Shown here piece after piece: positions 17,412-24,734 of a stretch of 64,000 nt of DNA. The DNA is from Caldilinea sp. CFX5 (lineage in GTDB: Bacteria > Chloroflexota > Anaerolineae > Caldilineales > Caldilineaceae). The stretch lies in NCBI GenBank assembly GCA_021405325.1, contig QWII01000020.1, positions 1 to 64,000 on the forward strand, written 5' to 3'. The notes under the pieces are model-generated. The model saw only the letters and a list, made by a program, of their open reading frames with translations. It was not told the DNA's origin and did no database searches. The position numbers were made by a program, and so were the translations under genes. Each line of letters begins with the position of its first letter. The first letter of the stretch is position 1.

Positions 17412-20400
17412 ATGACCAGTAAGCTACCTAGCTCTACGCATTCGACTACCCCCTCGACCACAGTTACCAGCCCCCCGATTGTTATTTCGCTCTTTAGCAC
17501 CTTTAGTGTGCATATCAACGGCAAACCCATCGATACCTTCCGTTCCAATAAGGTGCGCGGTCTACTAGCCTACTTGCTGTTGACCCATCCGCAACCGCTG
17601 TTACGCACCACCTTGGTTGATCTGCTTTGGTCAGGCTATGACGCTTCCTCGGGTAGGGTCAATCTCCGCCAGGTCTTGTCCAATATCCGCGACAGCCTGG
17701 CGCCATTCAATCTCCTCAACGCCAACCGCCACCACGTCCAGTTGACCGTTGACCCGACCCTCGTATGGTGCGATGCGCTGCACTTTACAGCGTTGCTGGC
17801 CGCCTGCCAACAGCATGAACATCGGTCAGTGACAAGTTGTCTTGCCTGCCAGGAGCGATTGCACCAGGCGCTGGCGCTCTACAAAAGCCCCTTCCTTGAC
17901 AACCTGCCCACTGTAGAAAGCGCGCCCTTCACCAACTGGTTACAGAGCAAACGCGCCTACTTTGCCGAGCAAGTAGCGGTTGCCCAAACGATGCTCACGG
18001 CGCCGACCATACCGCCGAGTAATCTCCCGCGCCCACTCACATCGTTGATTGGTCGCACCGCCGCATTGCGCGAGTTGGCCGAGAAAGGGATGCATCCCAT
18101 CTACCGCTGCTTAACCTTGATCGGGCCAGGCGGCATAGGCAAAACACGCCTGGCTTTGGCCCTGGGCGAGCAACTGCGCGCTCACTTTGCGCATGGCGTC
18201 TGGTTTGTCGCCCTGGCGGCCCTACCCGCAGAAAACCCGAGAAGCAGTGAGCAAACGGAACTGAATGACCGCATTGCGACCGCGATCAGCACGGCTTTGG
18301 GCTTGCGGTTACAGGGGAATGTCCACCCTGCCCAACGGGTGACGGAACATCTGCGCGAGCAAACGCTTCTGCTCATTTTAGACAACTTTGAACACTTGAG
18401 TACAGGGGTGGATTGGCTCGTCACCTTGTTGCAGGAGGCGCCCAATGTACGCCTCTTGGTGACTTCGCGCCATCGCCTTCCGTTGCAAGCGCAGTTGGTT
18501 TATCAGGTCGCTGGTCTGGCCTTGCCGCCGGAAAAAGCCGAGGAAAGTCTGCCGCCGGATCAACTCATTGCCCATTATGCCAGTTTGCAACTCTTTGTCG
18601 AGCGGGCAGACAATGCCTCGTTCGCGTTTCAGCGCAATCCGCCCAATCTGGCCGCCATCAGCGCCCTTTGCCGGTTGCTGGAAGGGGCGCCGTTGGGCAT
18701 CGAACTGGCGGTTGCTTTGTTGGAAAGACAAACGCCCGGCGAAATTCTTCACCATGTGCGCGCCCATTATGCTGTGCTGCAAGCGAACCTGGGCGATCTA
18801 CCGCAGCGCCAACGGAGCGCTTATGCTGTCTTGCACACGGCCTGGGGCTTGTTACATGAGCAGGAGGCGCAAATACTAGCGCGTTGCTCGGTTTTTCGCG
18901 GTGGCTTTACCGCAACGGCCGCCCGACAAATTATTGACGCAACGCCTGCGACCTTGCAGGCATTAGTCAACAAATCGCTGATCCATTTCACGGCAGATGA
19001 GCACGACAGTGACAGTGAGAGTGACAGTAATAGTGATAGCGCCGGTGGCCGCTATACGGTACACGAACTGGTGCGGCAGTTTGCGGCCGAACAACTGACC
19101 CCCCAGGCGGCGCAACCGGTGCATAATCGCCATGCCGCCTATTATCTGACCTTGCTGGAAGTTTGGCAACCGGGGGCGGAGGCCGAGCGCGCTTTCCGCC
19201 AGGCCGTGCGGGTGGACCTGGCCAATGTAGAGAGCGCCTGGGACTGGGCATTGAGCAGCACTTTGGTGACGCGCCTGCCGGCGGCGGTCAATGGCCTGGC
19301 TGAGTTTTATGAGCTGATCAACGCGCATCATGCTGCCGAAGCCATCTTGCAGCGCAGTGTGGCGCAGGTGCGTTCCCGGCTGGCCGCCACGCCTACCACC
19401 GCTGAGCAATACAGCAGCCTCCAGCAACTGCTGGCGGCCCTGCTTGCACGGTTGGCGTACCTCTATGCCCAGAGCCTTGGCCAACCACAACAAGCGTTAC
19501 CCATTGGCGAGGAGGCATTAGCGCTGGCAGAAAGACTCGGCAACGCAGAACTGACCACCTTCACCTATTTTGTCCTGCAGTTAGCAGCCTTTGGGGGGCA
19601 TGGTTTTGCGCAGGGTCGCGCTTTAGCCGACAAAGGGCTGGCGTTGGCGCAAACACATGGCTTGGTGCGTGAACAAGCCCTGCTGCTGGTCGGCATCGGG
19701 CTACATGCGCCGCCGCTTGGCGATTATACGACGGGGCTAAACGCGCTTACCCAAGCCATCAAACTGGCGCAACAGATCAACGATCCGCGACTGGAACAGA
19801 TGGTGCGCACCACCTTGGGTGTCACCTATCGCATGGGGGGCGATTTTGCCCAAGCTGCCCATTGTTTTGCCGAGAATCTACCCTTGCTGCGGCAGAGTGA
19901 CAACCAGTATCAGATTGCCGGCGTCATGCTCAACCTGGGCATCCTGCATCTGTTGCTGGGTGATTATACGGTCGCGGCTGAACACCTCGACCAAGCGTAC
20001 CAAATGCTTACTGCGCTTGGAGAAAGACGTCTGGCGGCTGAATGTCTCTTCGCACTGGGGTGGAATTGTGTACAAAGCGGGGACAATCGTCGCGCCATCA
20101 GCTATTGCCGGCAGTCATTGGCGCAAGTTGTCAGCGATGACGCCCAACAGATGGCCTGGTTAACGCTGGGCGATGCGCAGTTGAACGCCGGCGATCTAGA
20201 GGCCGCTAAAGCCGCCTTTCTGCAAGTTGTCGCCATCAGTCAGCGCGGAAAGGGTGGCCCGGCTGAACGTTGGCAAGCGCAAGCCGGTCTGGCGGCCATC
20301 TTGCTGGCGCAAAATGATAAGGTGGCGGCGTTGGCGGCGGTCAATGAGTTGCTAGCAGACTTTGACCCAACCCAACCGGATGGCTGGCAATGTCCGCAGC

Positions 20401-20585
20401 GCCTGCTGTTAACCTGTTATCGCGTGCTGGCGGCCAACCACGATCCGCGCGCTACCGTTGTCCTCCACCAAGCCTGGGAACTTGTCCAAAGCCAGGCGGA
20501 AATGATCAGCGATCCAGCCTTGCGCTCCTCCTTTTTCACCAATGTACCGGTCAACCGGGCATTGGCGACTTTGATCGCCGCATAG
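17412..20585 (+). CDS. BTAD-STAND-TPR transcriptional regulator (first copy)
   Basis: A 1057-residue regulator of the AfsR/SARP-like architecture. N-terminal winged helix at about 25-110 (FRSNKVRGLLAYLLL, LVDLLWSG, NLRQVLSNIRDSL), bacterial transcriptional activator domain at about 110-190, and STAND-type ATPase at about 205-500 with P-loop GPGGIGKTRLAL (near residue 237) and LLILDNFEHL. A long TPR region (about 620-1040) completes it. It flanks the RiPP cluster on the upstream side and is paralogous to the protein at 26876, so control of the cluster is a fair inference. A Ser/Asp low-complexity insert (DSDSESDSNSDS, residues 532-543) is encoded by six 6-nt repeats. Confidence 0.88.
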   Translation: MTSKLPSSTHSTTPSTTVTSPPIVISLFSTFSVHINGKPIDTFRSNKVRGLLAYLLLTHPQPLLRTTLVDLLWSGYDASSGRVNLRQVLSNIRDSLAPFNLLNANRHHVQLTVDPTLVWCDALHFTALLAACQQHEHRSVTSCLACQERLHQALALYKSPFLDNLPTVESAPFTNWLQSKRAYFAEQVAVAQTMLTAPTIPPSNLPRPLTSLIGRTAALRELAEKGMHPIYRCLTLIGPGGIGKTRLALALGEQLRAHFAHGVWFVALAALPAENPRSSEQTELNDRIATAISTALGLRLQGNVHPAQRVTEHLREQTLLLILDNFEHLSTGVDWLVTLLQEAPNVRLLVTSRHRLPLQAQLVYQVAGLALPPEKAEESLPPDQLIAHYASLQLFVERADNASFAFQRNPPNLAAISALCRLLEGAPLGIELAVALLERQTPGEILHHVRAHYAVLQANLGDLPQRQRSAYAVLHTAWGLLHEQEAQILARCSVFRGGFTATAARQIIDATPATLQALVNKSLIHFTADEHDSDSESDSNSDSAGGRYTVHELVRQFAAEQLTPQAAQPVHNRHAAYYLTLLEVWQPGAEAERAFRQAVRVDLANVESAWDWALSSTLVTRLPAAVNGLAEFYELINAHHAAEAILQRSVAQVRSRLAATPTTAEQYSSLQQLLAALLARLAYLYAQSLGQPQQALPIGEEALALAERLGNAELTTFTYFVLQLAAFGGHGFAQGRALADKGLALAQTHGLVREQALLLVGIGLHAPPLGDYTTGLNALTQAIKLAQQINDPRLEQMVRTTLGVTYRMGGDFAQAAHCFAENLPLLRQSDNQYQIAGVMLNLGILHLLLGDYTVAAEHLDQAYQMLTALGERRLAAECLFALGWNCVQSGDNRRAISYCRQSLAQVVSDDAQQMAWLTLGDAQLNAGDLEAAKAAFLQVVAISQRGKGGPAERWQAQAGLAAILLAQNDKVAALAAVNELLADFDPTQPDGWQCPQRLLLTCYRVLAANHDPRATVVLHQAWELVQSQAEMISDPALRSSFFTNVPVNRALATLIAA
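19005..19040 (+). repeat. Hexanucleotide tandem repeat inside a regulator gene
   Basis: Six tandem copies of GACAGT-like units encode alternating Asp/Glu/Asn-Ser between the STAND and TPR parts of the regulator. Copies vary at one or two positions. A unit of six keeps the frame if the copy number changes. Confidence 0.85.
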
Positions 20586-20629
20586 GCGCCAGTAAACCGG
20601 TGCGGTTTGCACCCTATCCGCAGCAACAA

Positions 20630-20766
20630 CACAACAACGGATTCAGGCGGCAACGGATTTTTCTAACGGCGTATGCGTGCATGAATACAACATTTTTGCA
20701 CTGGCTGTTCCACTCGTTGCCGGTACGCACACAGGCCATCCGTTGCTGCCTGAATCCGTTGTTGTG
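20630..20766. repeat. 29-bp inverted repeat with structured interior
   Basis: Arms 20630-20658 and 20738-20766 (words CACAACAACGG, ATTCAGGCGGC) are reverse complements with one mismatch. The interior contains further complementary segments (GCGTATGCGTGC against GGTACGCAC). It separates the first BTAD regulator from the RiPP cluster. A related fragment, AACGGATTGAGGCAGGAACGG, lies upstream of the same regulator near 17179. Confidence 0.85.
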
Positions 20767-20811
20767 TTTGACTCGTCACGCTACCGTCACGATTTTTCCC
20801 TGCCGACCCCC

Positions 20812-20839
20812 TTGACAAGCCGCAATTTTCTGCTAGAAT
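20812..20839 (+). promoter_or_regulatory. Promoter upstream of the RiPP cluster
   Basis: TTGACA (20812-20817), 16-nt spacer, TAGAAT (20834-20839). Perfect -35, five-of-six -10. It should drive the B2 and nucleotidyltransferase genes with a leader of about 270 nt. Confidence 0.6.
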
Positions 20840-21120
20840 CAGCGACATGGCAACGAAATTTACCGGACACCTTTGTTAGTCAACTTATCTTCCTTGCTAT
20901 TCTTCCACACAACACAGCCATTATCACAAGGAAAACTTTAGCTCACTACACCTGGTCGGGTGGCCAAGTTGTCGCTGACGGCTGCCAGCCGCCGGTTGGG
21001 CGCGCGTTGTGCCTTGACGCCGGCAGTGGCACAGGCAACACGAACGCGGGGGCAGGAATTGACGGTAGGGTTCTTGGTACAGCTTCTTACCGCAACTGAT
21101 TGAGTCAGGAGGGTCTGCTG

Positions 21121-21618
21121 GTGCAACACCTGCGACGATTACAACAAAAGCTAAAATGCACCGTTGCCGCCTTACGCCAGGTGGATTGGCGGCGGGATGG
21201 GTGGCTCTTTCTGCGCATGGCGACCGTGGCGGCCCTCACGCCGTTGCTTATGCGCGGTCGGCTCGCTCAAGTCAGCCGGTGGTTGACGGTTACGCCGACC
21301 ACGCTGCCGCCTGAACCTTGGTCCCAGGAAGCAGAGATTGCGCGGCGGCTGCACTGCATGGCGGTGCTCATGGCGGTGGGCCGACCGTTGATCCAACCGC
21401 GCTGTCTGACGCGCGGGGTCACGCTCTATACCTTCTTCCGCCGCATCAATCTGCCGGTCGAGTTACACTTTGGGGTGCAGCAGCGCAACGCAGCCTTCAC
21501 CGGCCACTGCTGGCTGGTCCTGGCCGGCCACCCCTTTGCCGAACCAGGTGATCCGACCGCAATCTACACCACGGTCTATCGGCTACCACAAGGGAGAATC
21601 GTTCATGAATACGCATGA
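21121..21618 (+). CDS. Lasso peptide B2 protein (transglutaminase-like leader peptidase)
   Basis: Predicted cysteine protease that cuts the leader off a lasso-type precursor bound by the B1 protein. 165 residues from GTG 21121; I prefer this to the upstream TTG at 21100 because AGGAGG at about 21108-21113 overlaps the longer form and is well spaced for the GTG. The N-terminal part (DWRRDGWLFLRMATVAALTP) is typical of B2 proteins. Catalytic Cys95 lies in IQPRCLTRG and His129 in FTGHCW, which is usually HAW. The acidic third residue is less clear (Glu141 or Asp144). Its stop overlaps the next start, indicating translational coupling. Confidence 0.85.
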   Translation: MQHLRRLQQKLKCTVAALRQVDWRRDGWLFLRMATVAALTPLLMRGRLAQVSRWLTVTPTTLPPEPWSQEAEIARRLHCMAVLMAVGRPLIQPRCLTRGVTLYTFFRRINLPVELHFGVQQRNAAFTGHCWLVLAGHPFAEPGDPTAIYTTVYRLPQGRIVHEYA

Positions 21619-22843
21619 CCTGTTCCTGGCTTGTTTACGCGACCCAGTCAGCACGGCGAAGCGAGAGAGCGTCGCCACTGTCAACACGGATGCCAACGCT
21701 GCTGTCGATTGGGCTGCCATAGTGGCAATGGCGGAAGCGCAGGGGCTGGCCCCCTTGCTCTACCACCGTCTGCGAACCTGGCAGGCTGCTCCCTTGCTGC
21801 CCCCGGCGCTCTGGCAGGCGCTGAAGCAAGCCCATCTCCAAAATTTCTTACGCAATCATCAGCTCTACCAACAACTGGCGACGCTCCTGACGGCCTTCCA
21901 GCGCGCGCAGATTGAGGTGATTGTCCTCAAAGGCGCCTACCTGGCCGCAACGGTCTATGAGAACATGGCCTTGCGCACGATGGGAGACCTTGACCTGCTG
22001 GTCGCCCCCACCGCCTTGCCGGCGACGATTGCACTCCTGACCCAGTTTGGCTACACCCCCTTAACGCCGATTGCGCCGCTGGAAGACTATTTCACCTATG
22101 CCCATCATCTGCCCCGTTTTATGAAAGCCGGCGCCCCCAGTGTCGAGGTGCATTGGACCATCACCCGCCCTAATCACACCTATACCATTGCGGTGGCGCC
22201 GCTCCGTCAGCGCGCCCAGATCTGTCAGTTCGGCGGTGTAACTGGGCTGGCGCTCTGCCCCGAAGATCTATTGCTCCACATCTGTCTCCACGCCACCTAT
22301 CAACACTTGTTGCAGCAAGGGGTGCGGTTTCTCTGTGATCTGGATGCCATCGTCCGCCACTTTGGCGCTACCTTGGATTGGCAACAGGTGTGTCAACGTG
22401 CGCAGGATTGGGGCTGGGCGCGCGGGGTCTATCTGGCGCTCCACCTGGCGCAGAAAAGCCTGGGGACGCCGATCCCAGCTACCGTTCTTCAGACGCTACA
22501 ACCGGCTGGGGCGCCGGCTAAAGTCGCCGAGTTATCGCGCTATTCCGCGCAGCAAACAGACGCGGTTGCCCAAGAATTTGTGCAGATGTGGCAGGAACCG
22601 CGCCTGTTGACGAAAGTCCGACAGCTTGGGCAACGGATCTTTCTGCCGCGCGCTATCTTGGCCGCAGCCTATCAGCTTACACCGGATTCGCCCTGGTTGC
22701 CCTGGTACTATCTTGTACGCATCTACGATCTCCTCCTGCGCTATGGCCCCATCGCCTTGCAACCCAAACAAAGTACACAGTGGGATGCCTTGCGCCAACG
22801 TAGCACCTTGTGGCGCTGGTTAGAGGAAGGGGTAGATACGTAA
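21605..22843 (+). CDS. Nucleotidyltransferase family protein (NTP_transf_5-like) of the lasso cluster
   Basis: A 412-residue protein with the signature LKGAYLAATVY followed by RTMGDLDLLV, matching the NTP_transf_5 family of nucleotidyltransferases that recur in lasso and other RiPP clusters. A metal-binding pair, Asp-x-Asp, is present in DLDLLV. Predicted to add a nucleotide or nucleotide-derived group, though the substrate in such clusters is mostly unknown. The start ATG at 21605 follows GGGAGA and overlaps the B2 stop by 14 nt. A longer reading upstream would run deep inside B2 and is rejected. The C-terminal half is rich in Gln, Trp and Leu without a clear domain. Confidence 0.8.
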   Translation: MNTHDLFLACLRDPVSTAKRESVATVNTDANAAVDWAAIVAMAEAQGLAPLLYHRLRTWQAAPLLPPALWQALKQAHLQNFLRNHQLYQQLATLLTAFQRAQIEVIVLKGAYLAATVYENMALRTMGDLDLLVAPTALPATIALLTQFGYTPLTPIAPLEDYFTYAHHLPRFMKAGAPSVEVHWTITRPNHTYTIAVAPLRQRAQICQFGGVTGLALCPEDLLLHICLHATYQHLLQQGVRFLCDLDAIVRHFGATLDWQQVCQRAQDWGWARGVYLALHLAQKSLGTPIPATVLQTLQPAGAPAKVAELSRYSAQQTDAVAQEFVQMWQEPRLLTKVRQLGQRIFLPRAILAAAYQLTPDSPWLPWYYLVRIYDLLLRYGPIALQPKQSTQWDALRQRSTLWRWLEEGVDT

Positions 22844-23019
22844 TTTAGTATGTTTAGTTTAAGCAGCATAGGATACCGTTGACGACACGGCTTAAACTCT
22901 ACACATAATTATACTCACGAGCAGCACAGAAAGTAATCCATTACTCCTGTAAAAAGTGTTACTTTCCGGCGCTCGGCGGTATACGTTTCGTCATTTATTT
23001 TCATGAAGGAGTCTTTTCT

Positions 23020-23460
23020 ATGCAACGCTTAAGCCAATCAACCGCGACACCACTGGAAGCAGTAGCAACGCATTCAACCGTACCACAACCGGCGGCACGA
23101 TCAACCCCCAAAGTCGCTTATACGACACCGGTGCTAACAACGTATGGCACTGTGGGTGAACTCACAATGGCGACAAGTGGATCAAATACCGATGGTCTCG
23201 GTGGCAACACGATCGTTATTGGGCCTTCTGACCCCCGTGTCAAAGAAAACATTGTCCGCATCGGTCAACATTCCTTAGGGATTGGTTTATACCTCTTCGA
23301 TTACAAGCCCGAACTGCGGGAACAATGGGGTCGGGGACGGCAGTTTGGTGTCATGGCGGATGAAGTTGAGGCCGTGCTGCCAGAAGCTGTTAGCACACAT
23401 GTTGATGGTTACAAAGTGGTGAATTACCGCTTGTTAGGGATTAATCGCATGTTAAACTAA
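23020..23460 (+). CDS. Lasso-type precursor fused to a peptidase S74 chaperone domain
   Basis: A 146-residue protein with two recognisable parts. Residues 34-49 match the lasso leader rule YxxPxLxxxGxxxxxT exactly: Y34, P37, L39, G43, T49. If T49 is the penultimate leader residue, the core is A51 onward, ATSGSNTDGLGGNTIVIGP, with A1 and D8 placed for an eight-residue macrolactam ring. At residue 70 begins a peptidase S74 intramolecular chaperone domain: S70-D-P-R-V-K75 keeps the Ser and Lys (five apart) of the self-cleavage dyad, followed by FGVMADEVEAVLPEAV and a C-terminal YRLLGINRML. In this family cleavage occurs just before that Ser, which would end the core at P69. Ribosome binding site AAGGAG about 10 nt upstream. 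It lies between the nucleotidyltransferase and the kinase gene. Confidence 0.8.
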   Translation: MQRLSQSTATPLEAVATHSTVPQPAARSTPKVAYTTPVLTTYGTVGELTMATSGSNTDGLGGNTIVIGPSDPRVKENIVRIGQHSLGIGLYLFDYKPELREQWGRGRQFGVMADEVEAVLPEAVSTHVDGYKVVNYRLLGINRMLN

Positions 23461-23502
23461 ACCATTACGGCGTGAGATTTTACCCCACCGTTTTGTAAGA
23501 GA

Positions 23503-23570
23503 ATTGCGATTAGGAGATTGAGAGATTAAGAGATTCCGGCAAGACAATCTCCTAATTTCTCAATCGCAAT
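23503..23570. repeat. GAGATT-word palindrome after the precursor gene
   Basis: The left arm (from 23503, words ATTGCGATT, GGAGATTGAG) pairs imperfectly with the right arm 23546-23570. It lies 43 nt after the precursor stop and 33 nt before the kinase start, so it could protect or end the precursor transcript and uncouple its level from the enzymes. The same GAGATTGAG word family forms the palindrome at 41914-41993. Confidence 0.7.
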
Positions 23571-23602
23571 CAGTCACTACGGTTTTACAAGGCATCCAAA
23601 TC

Positions 23603-24475
23603 ATGTTGAGTTTTACGATACAACCGGCTCGTCCCTTCACCCCACAGCCATTAGCCAGCTTTCACCAGTGGCTCCTTCCTGATGGGACGCTTTGGCTACA
23701 ATTTTACCGCATCCCAACCGGCTATTTATTACGGTTTACTAATTTAGCCGATTTTGAGGTTTCTACTGATGGTCAAACTATCTGTTGTTGGCCAGGGCCA
23801 GAAACTTCTGCTAGCACCATCGAACACCTTTACCTCAACCAAATTTTGCCCTTAGCTTTAGGCCAACAAGGGAAGCTGATTTTCCATGCCAGCGCCGTTG
23901 AAATAGGGGATGTAGCCGTTGCCTTTATGGGAGCTTCAGGGCGCGGCAAATCGACGTTAGCCGCCACTTTTGCCACTACCGGCTTGCGTTTCCTAGCCGA
24001 TGATGGCCTGCTCGTCGAACCCCATGAGGGCCACTACCAGGTGATCCCTAGCCATCCCTCCATCCGCTTATGGCAAGACAGCGAACAGGCATTGATTCCC
24101 CCCGATGCCATCAAGGCGACGCCAGTGCAGTTCACATCCAAATCCCGCTTTTTATCTGGGCAAGAGGTTGTTTTTTGCGAACAACCCCGGCCATTGAAAC
24201 AGATCTACTTGCTGGGTGAAGGAATAACCGATCAATTGGTTTGCCAACGGATTCGCCCTGCTGTTGCCTGCATTGAATTAGTCAAGCACGCGTTCATCCT
24301 CGATAGTGTAGCAGCTACGTTATTAACCAATCAATTTGCTACCTTATCCCAGATAACCCAGCAAATACCATGTTATCGCTTAGATTATCCACGTTCTTTT
24401 GCAACAGTTACTGCAATCAAGCAGGCTATTATCAATCACGTAACAGATGAGGTACAACCCTATGAACTTACATGA
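23603..24475 (+). CDS. HPr-kinase-like kinase of the lasso cluster
   Basis: A 290-residue P-loop kinase related to the C-terminal domain of HPr kinase. Walker A GASGRGKSTLA (about residues 113-123) and LADDGLLVE downstream are visible. Homologues in lasso clusters phosphorylate the C-terminal Ser of the precursor. Here the candidate core would end in Pro if S74 cleavage precedes Ser70, so either Ser70 itself, Ser53/Ser55/Thr residues, or another molecule is the target. The gene overlaps B1 by 14 nt. More AT-rich codon use (TTA, CAA, ACT) than in housekeeping neighbours hints at acquisition. Confidence 0.78.
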   Translation: MLSFTIQPARPFTPQPLASFHQWLLPDGTLWLQFYRIPTGYLLRFTNLADFEVSTDGQTICCWPGPETSASTIEHLYLNQILPLALGQQGKLIFHASAVEIGDVAVAFMGASGRGKSTLAATFATTGLRFLADDGLLVEPHEGHYQVIPSHPSIRLWQDSEQALIPPDAIKATPVQFTSKSRFLSGQEVVFCEQPRPLKQIYLLGEGITDQLVCQRIRPAVACIELVKHAFILDSVAATLLTNQFATLSQITQQIPCYRLDYPRSFATVTAIKQAIINHVTDEVQPYELT

Positions 24476-24734
24476 CAAAGTTACAATTTCACCACAAGTC
24501 GTGAGCCATCAACTTGATGAGGAGACCGTCATCCTCGATTTGGCGAGTAGCACTTATTTTGGCCTGAATCCAGTTGGCGCGCAGATTTGGCAGTTTTTAA
24601 GCGCAGGCAAAACATTGGCGGAAACGTGCAATGAAATGGTCGAAAAATATGATGTTCCACCAGGCGTTATTGAATGCGATGTGGTTCAGTTAACCAATGC
24701 GTTAGTCGCAAAAAAGCTGATCCAAATTCACTGA
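24462..24734 (+). CDS. PqqD-like peptide chaperone (lasso B1, RiPP recognition element)
   Basis: A 90-residue PqqD-family protein that binds the precursor leader and presents it to the B2 protease. Diagnostic pattern: VSHQLDEETVILDLASSTYFGLNPVG, in which the beta strands and the Y-F-x-L-N-x-x-G segment are clear, then IWQFLSAGKTLAE and a C-terminal helix ending in LVAKKLIQIH. I take the ATG at 24462 (GAGG at 24449) rather than 24447. It overlaps the kinase stop and its own stop overlaps the cyclase ATG (TGATG), so kinase, B1 and cyclase are translationally coupled. Confidence 0.88.
   Translation: MNLHDKVTISPQVVSHQLDEETVILDLASSTYFGLNPVGAQIWQFLSAGKTLAETCNEMVEKYDVPPGVIECDVVQLTNALVAKKLIQIH

Larger units (their letters stand above)
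20586..21120. other. 535-nt leader region of the RiPP cluster
   Basis: Contains the palindrome 20630-20766, then a good promoter (20812-20839), then about 280 nt of leader before the B2 gene. A possible GTG-initiated 47-codon frame (20960-21103) ends just before B2, but lacks a ribosome binding site and a recognisable family, so I do not call it. A long transcribed leader before a biosynthetic gene may be regulatory. Confidence 0.5.

Noticed and set aside
20960..21103. 47-codon GTG frame just before B2 as a possible RiPP precursor
   Set aside because: No ribosome binding site and no lasso leader motif; the real precursor at 23020 fits much better.
23229..23460. S74 domain as a sign of prophage
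   Set aside because: No other phage genes lie nearby, and the surrounding genes form a lasso-type cluster with a leader on the same protein.
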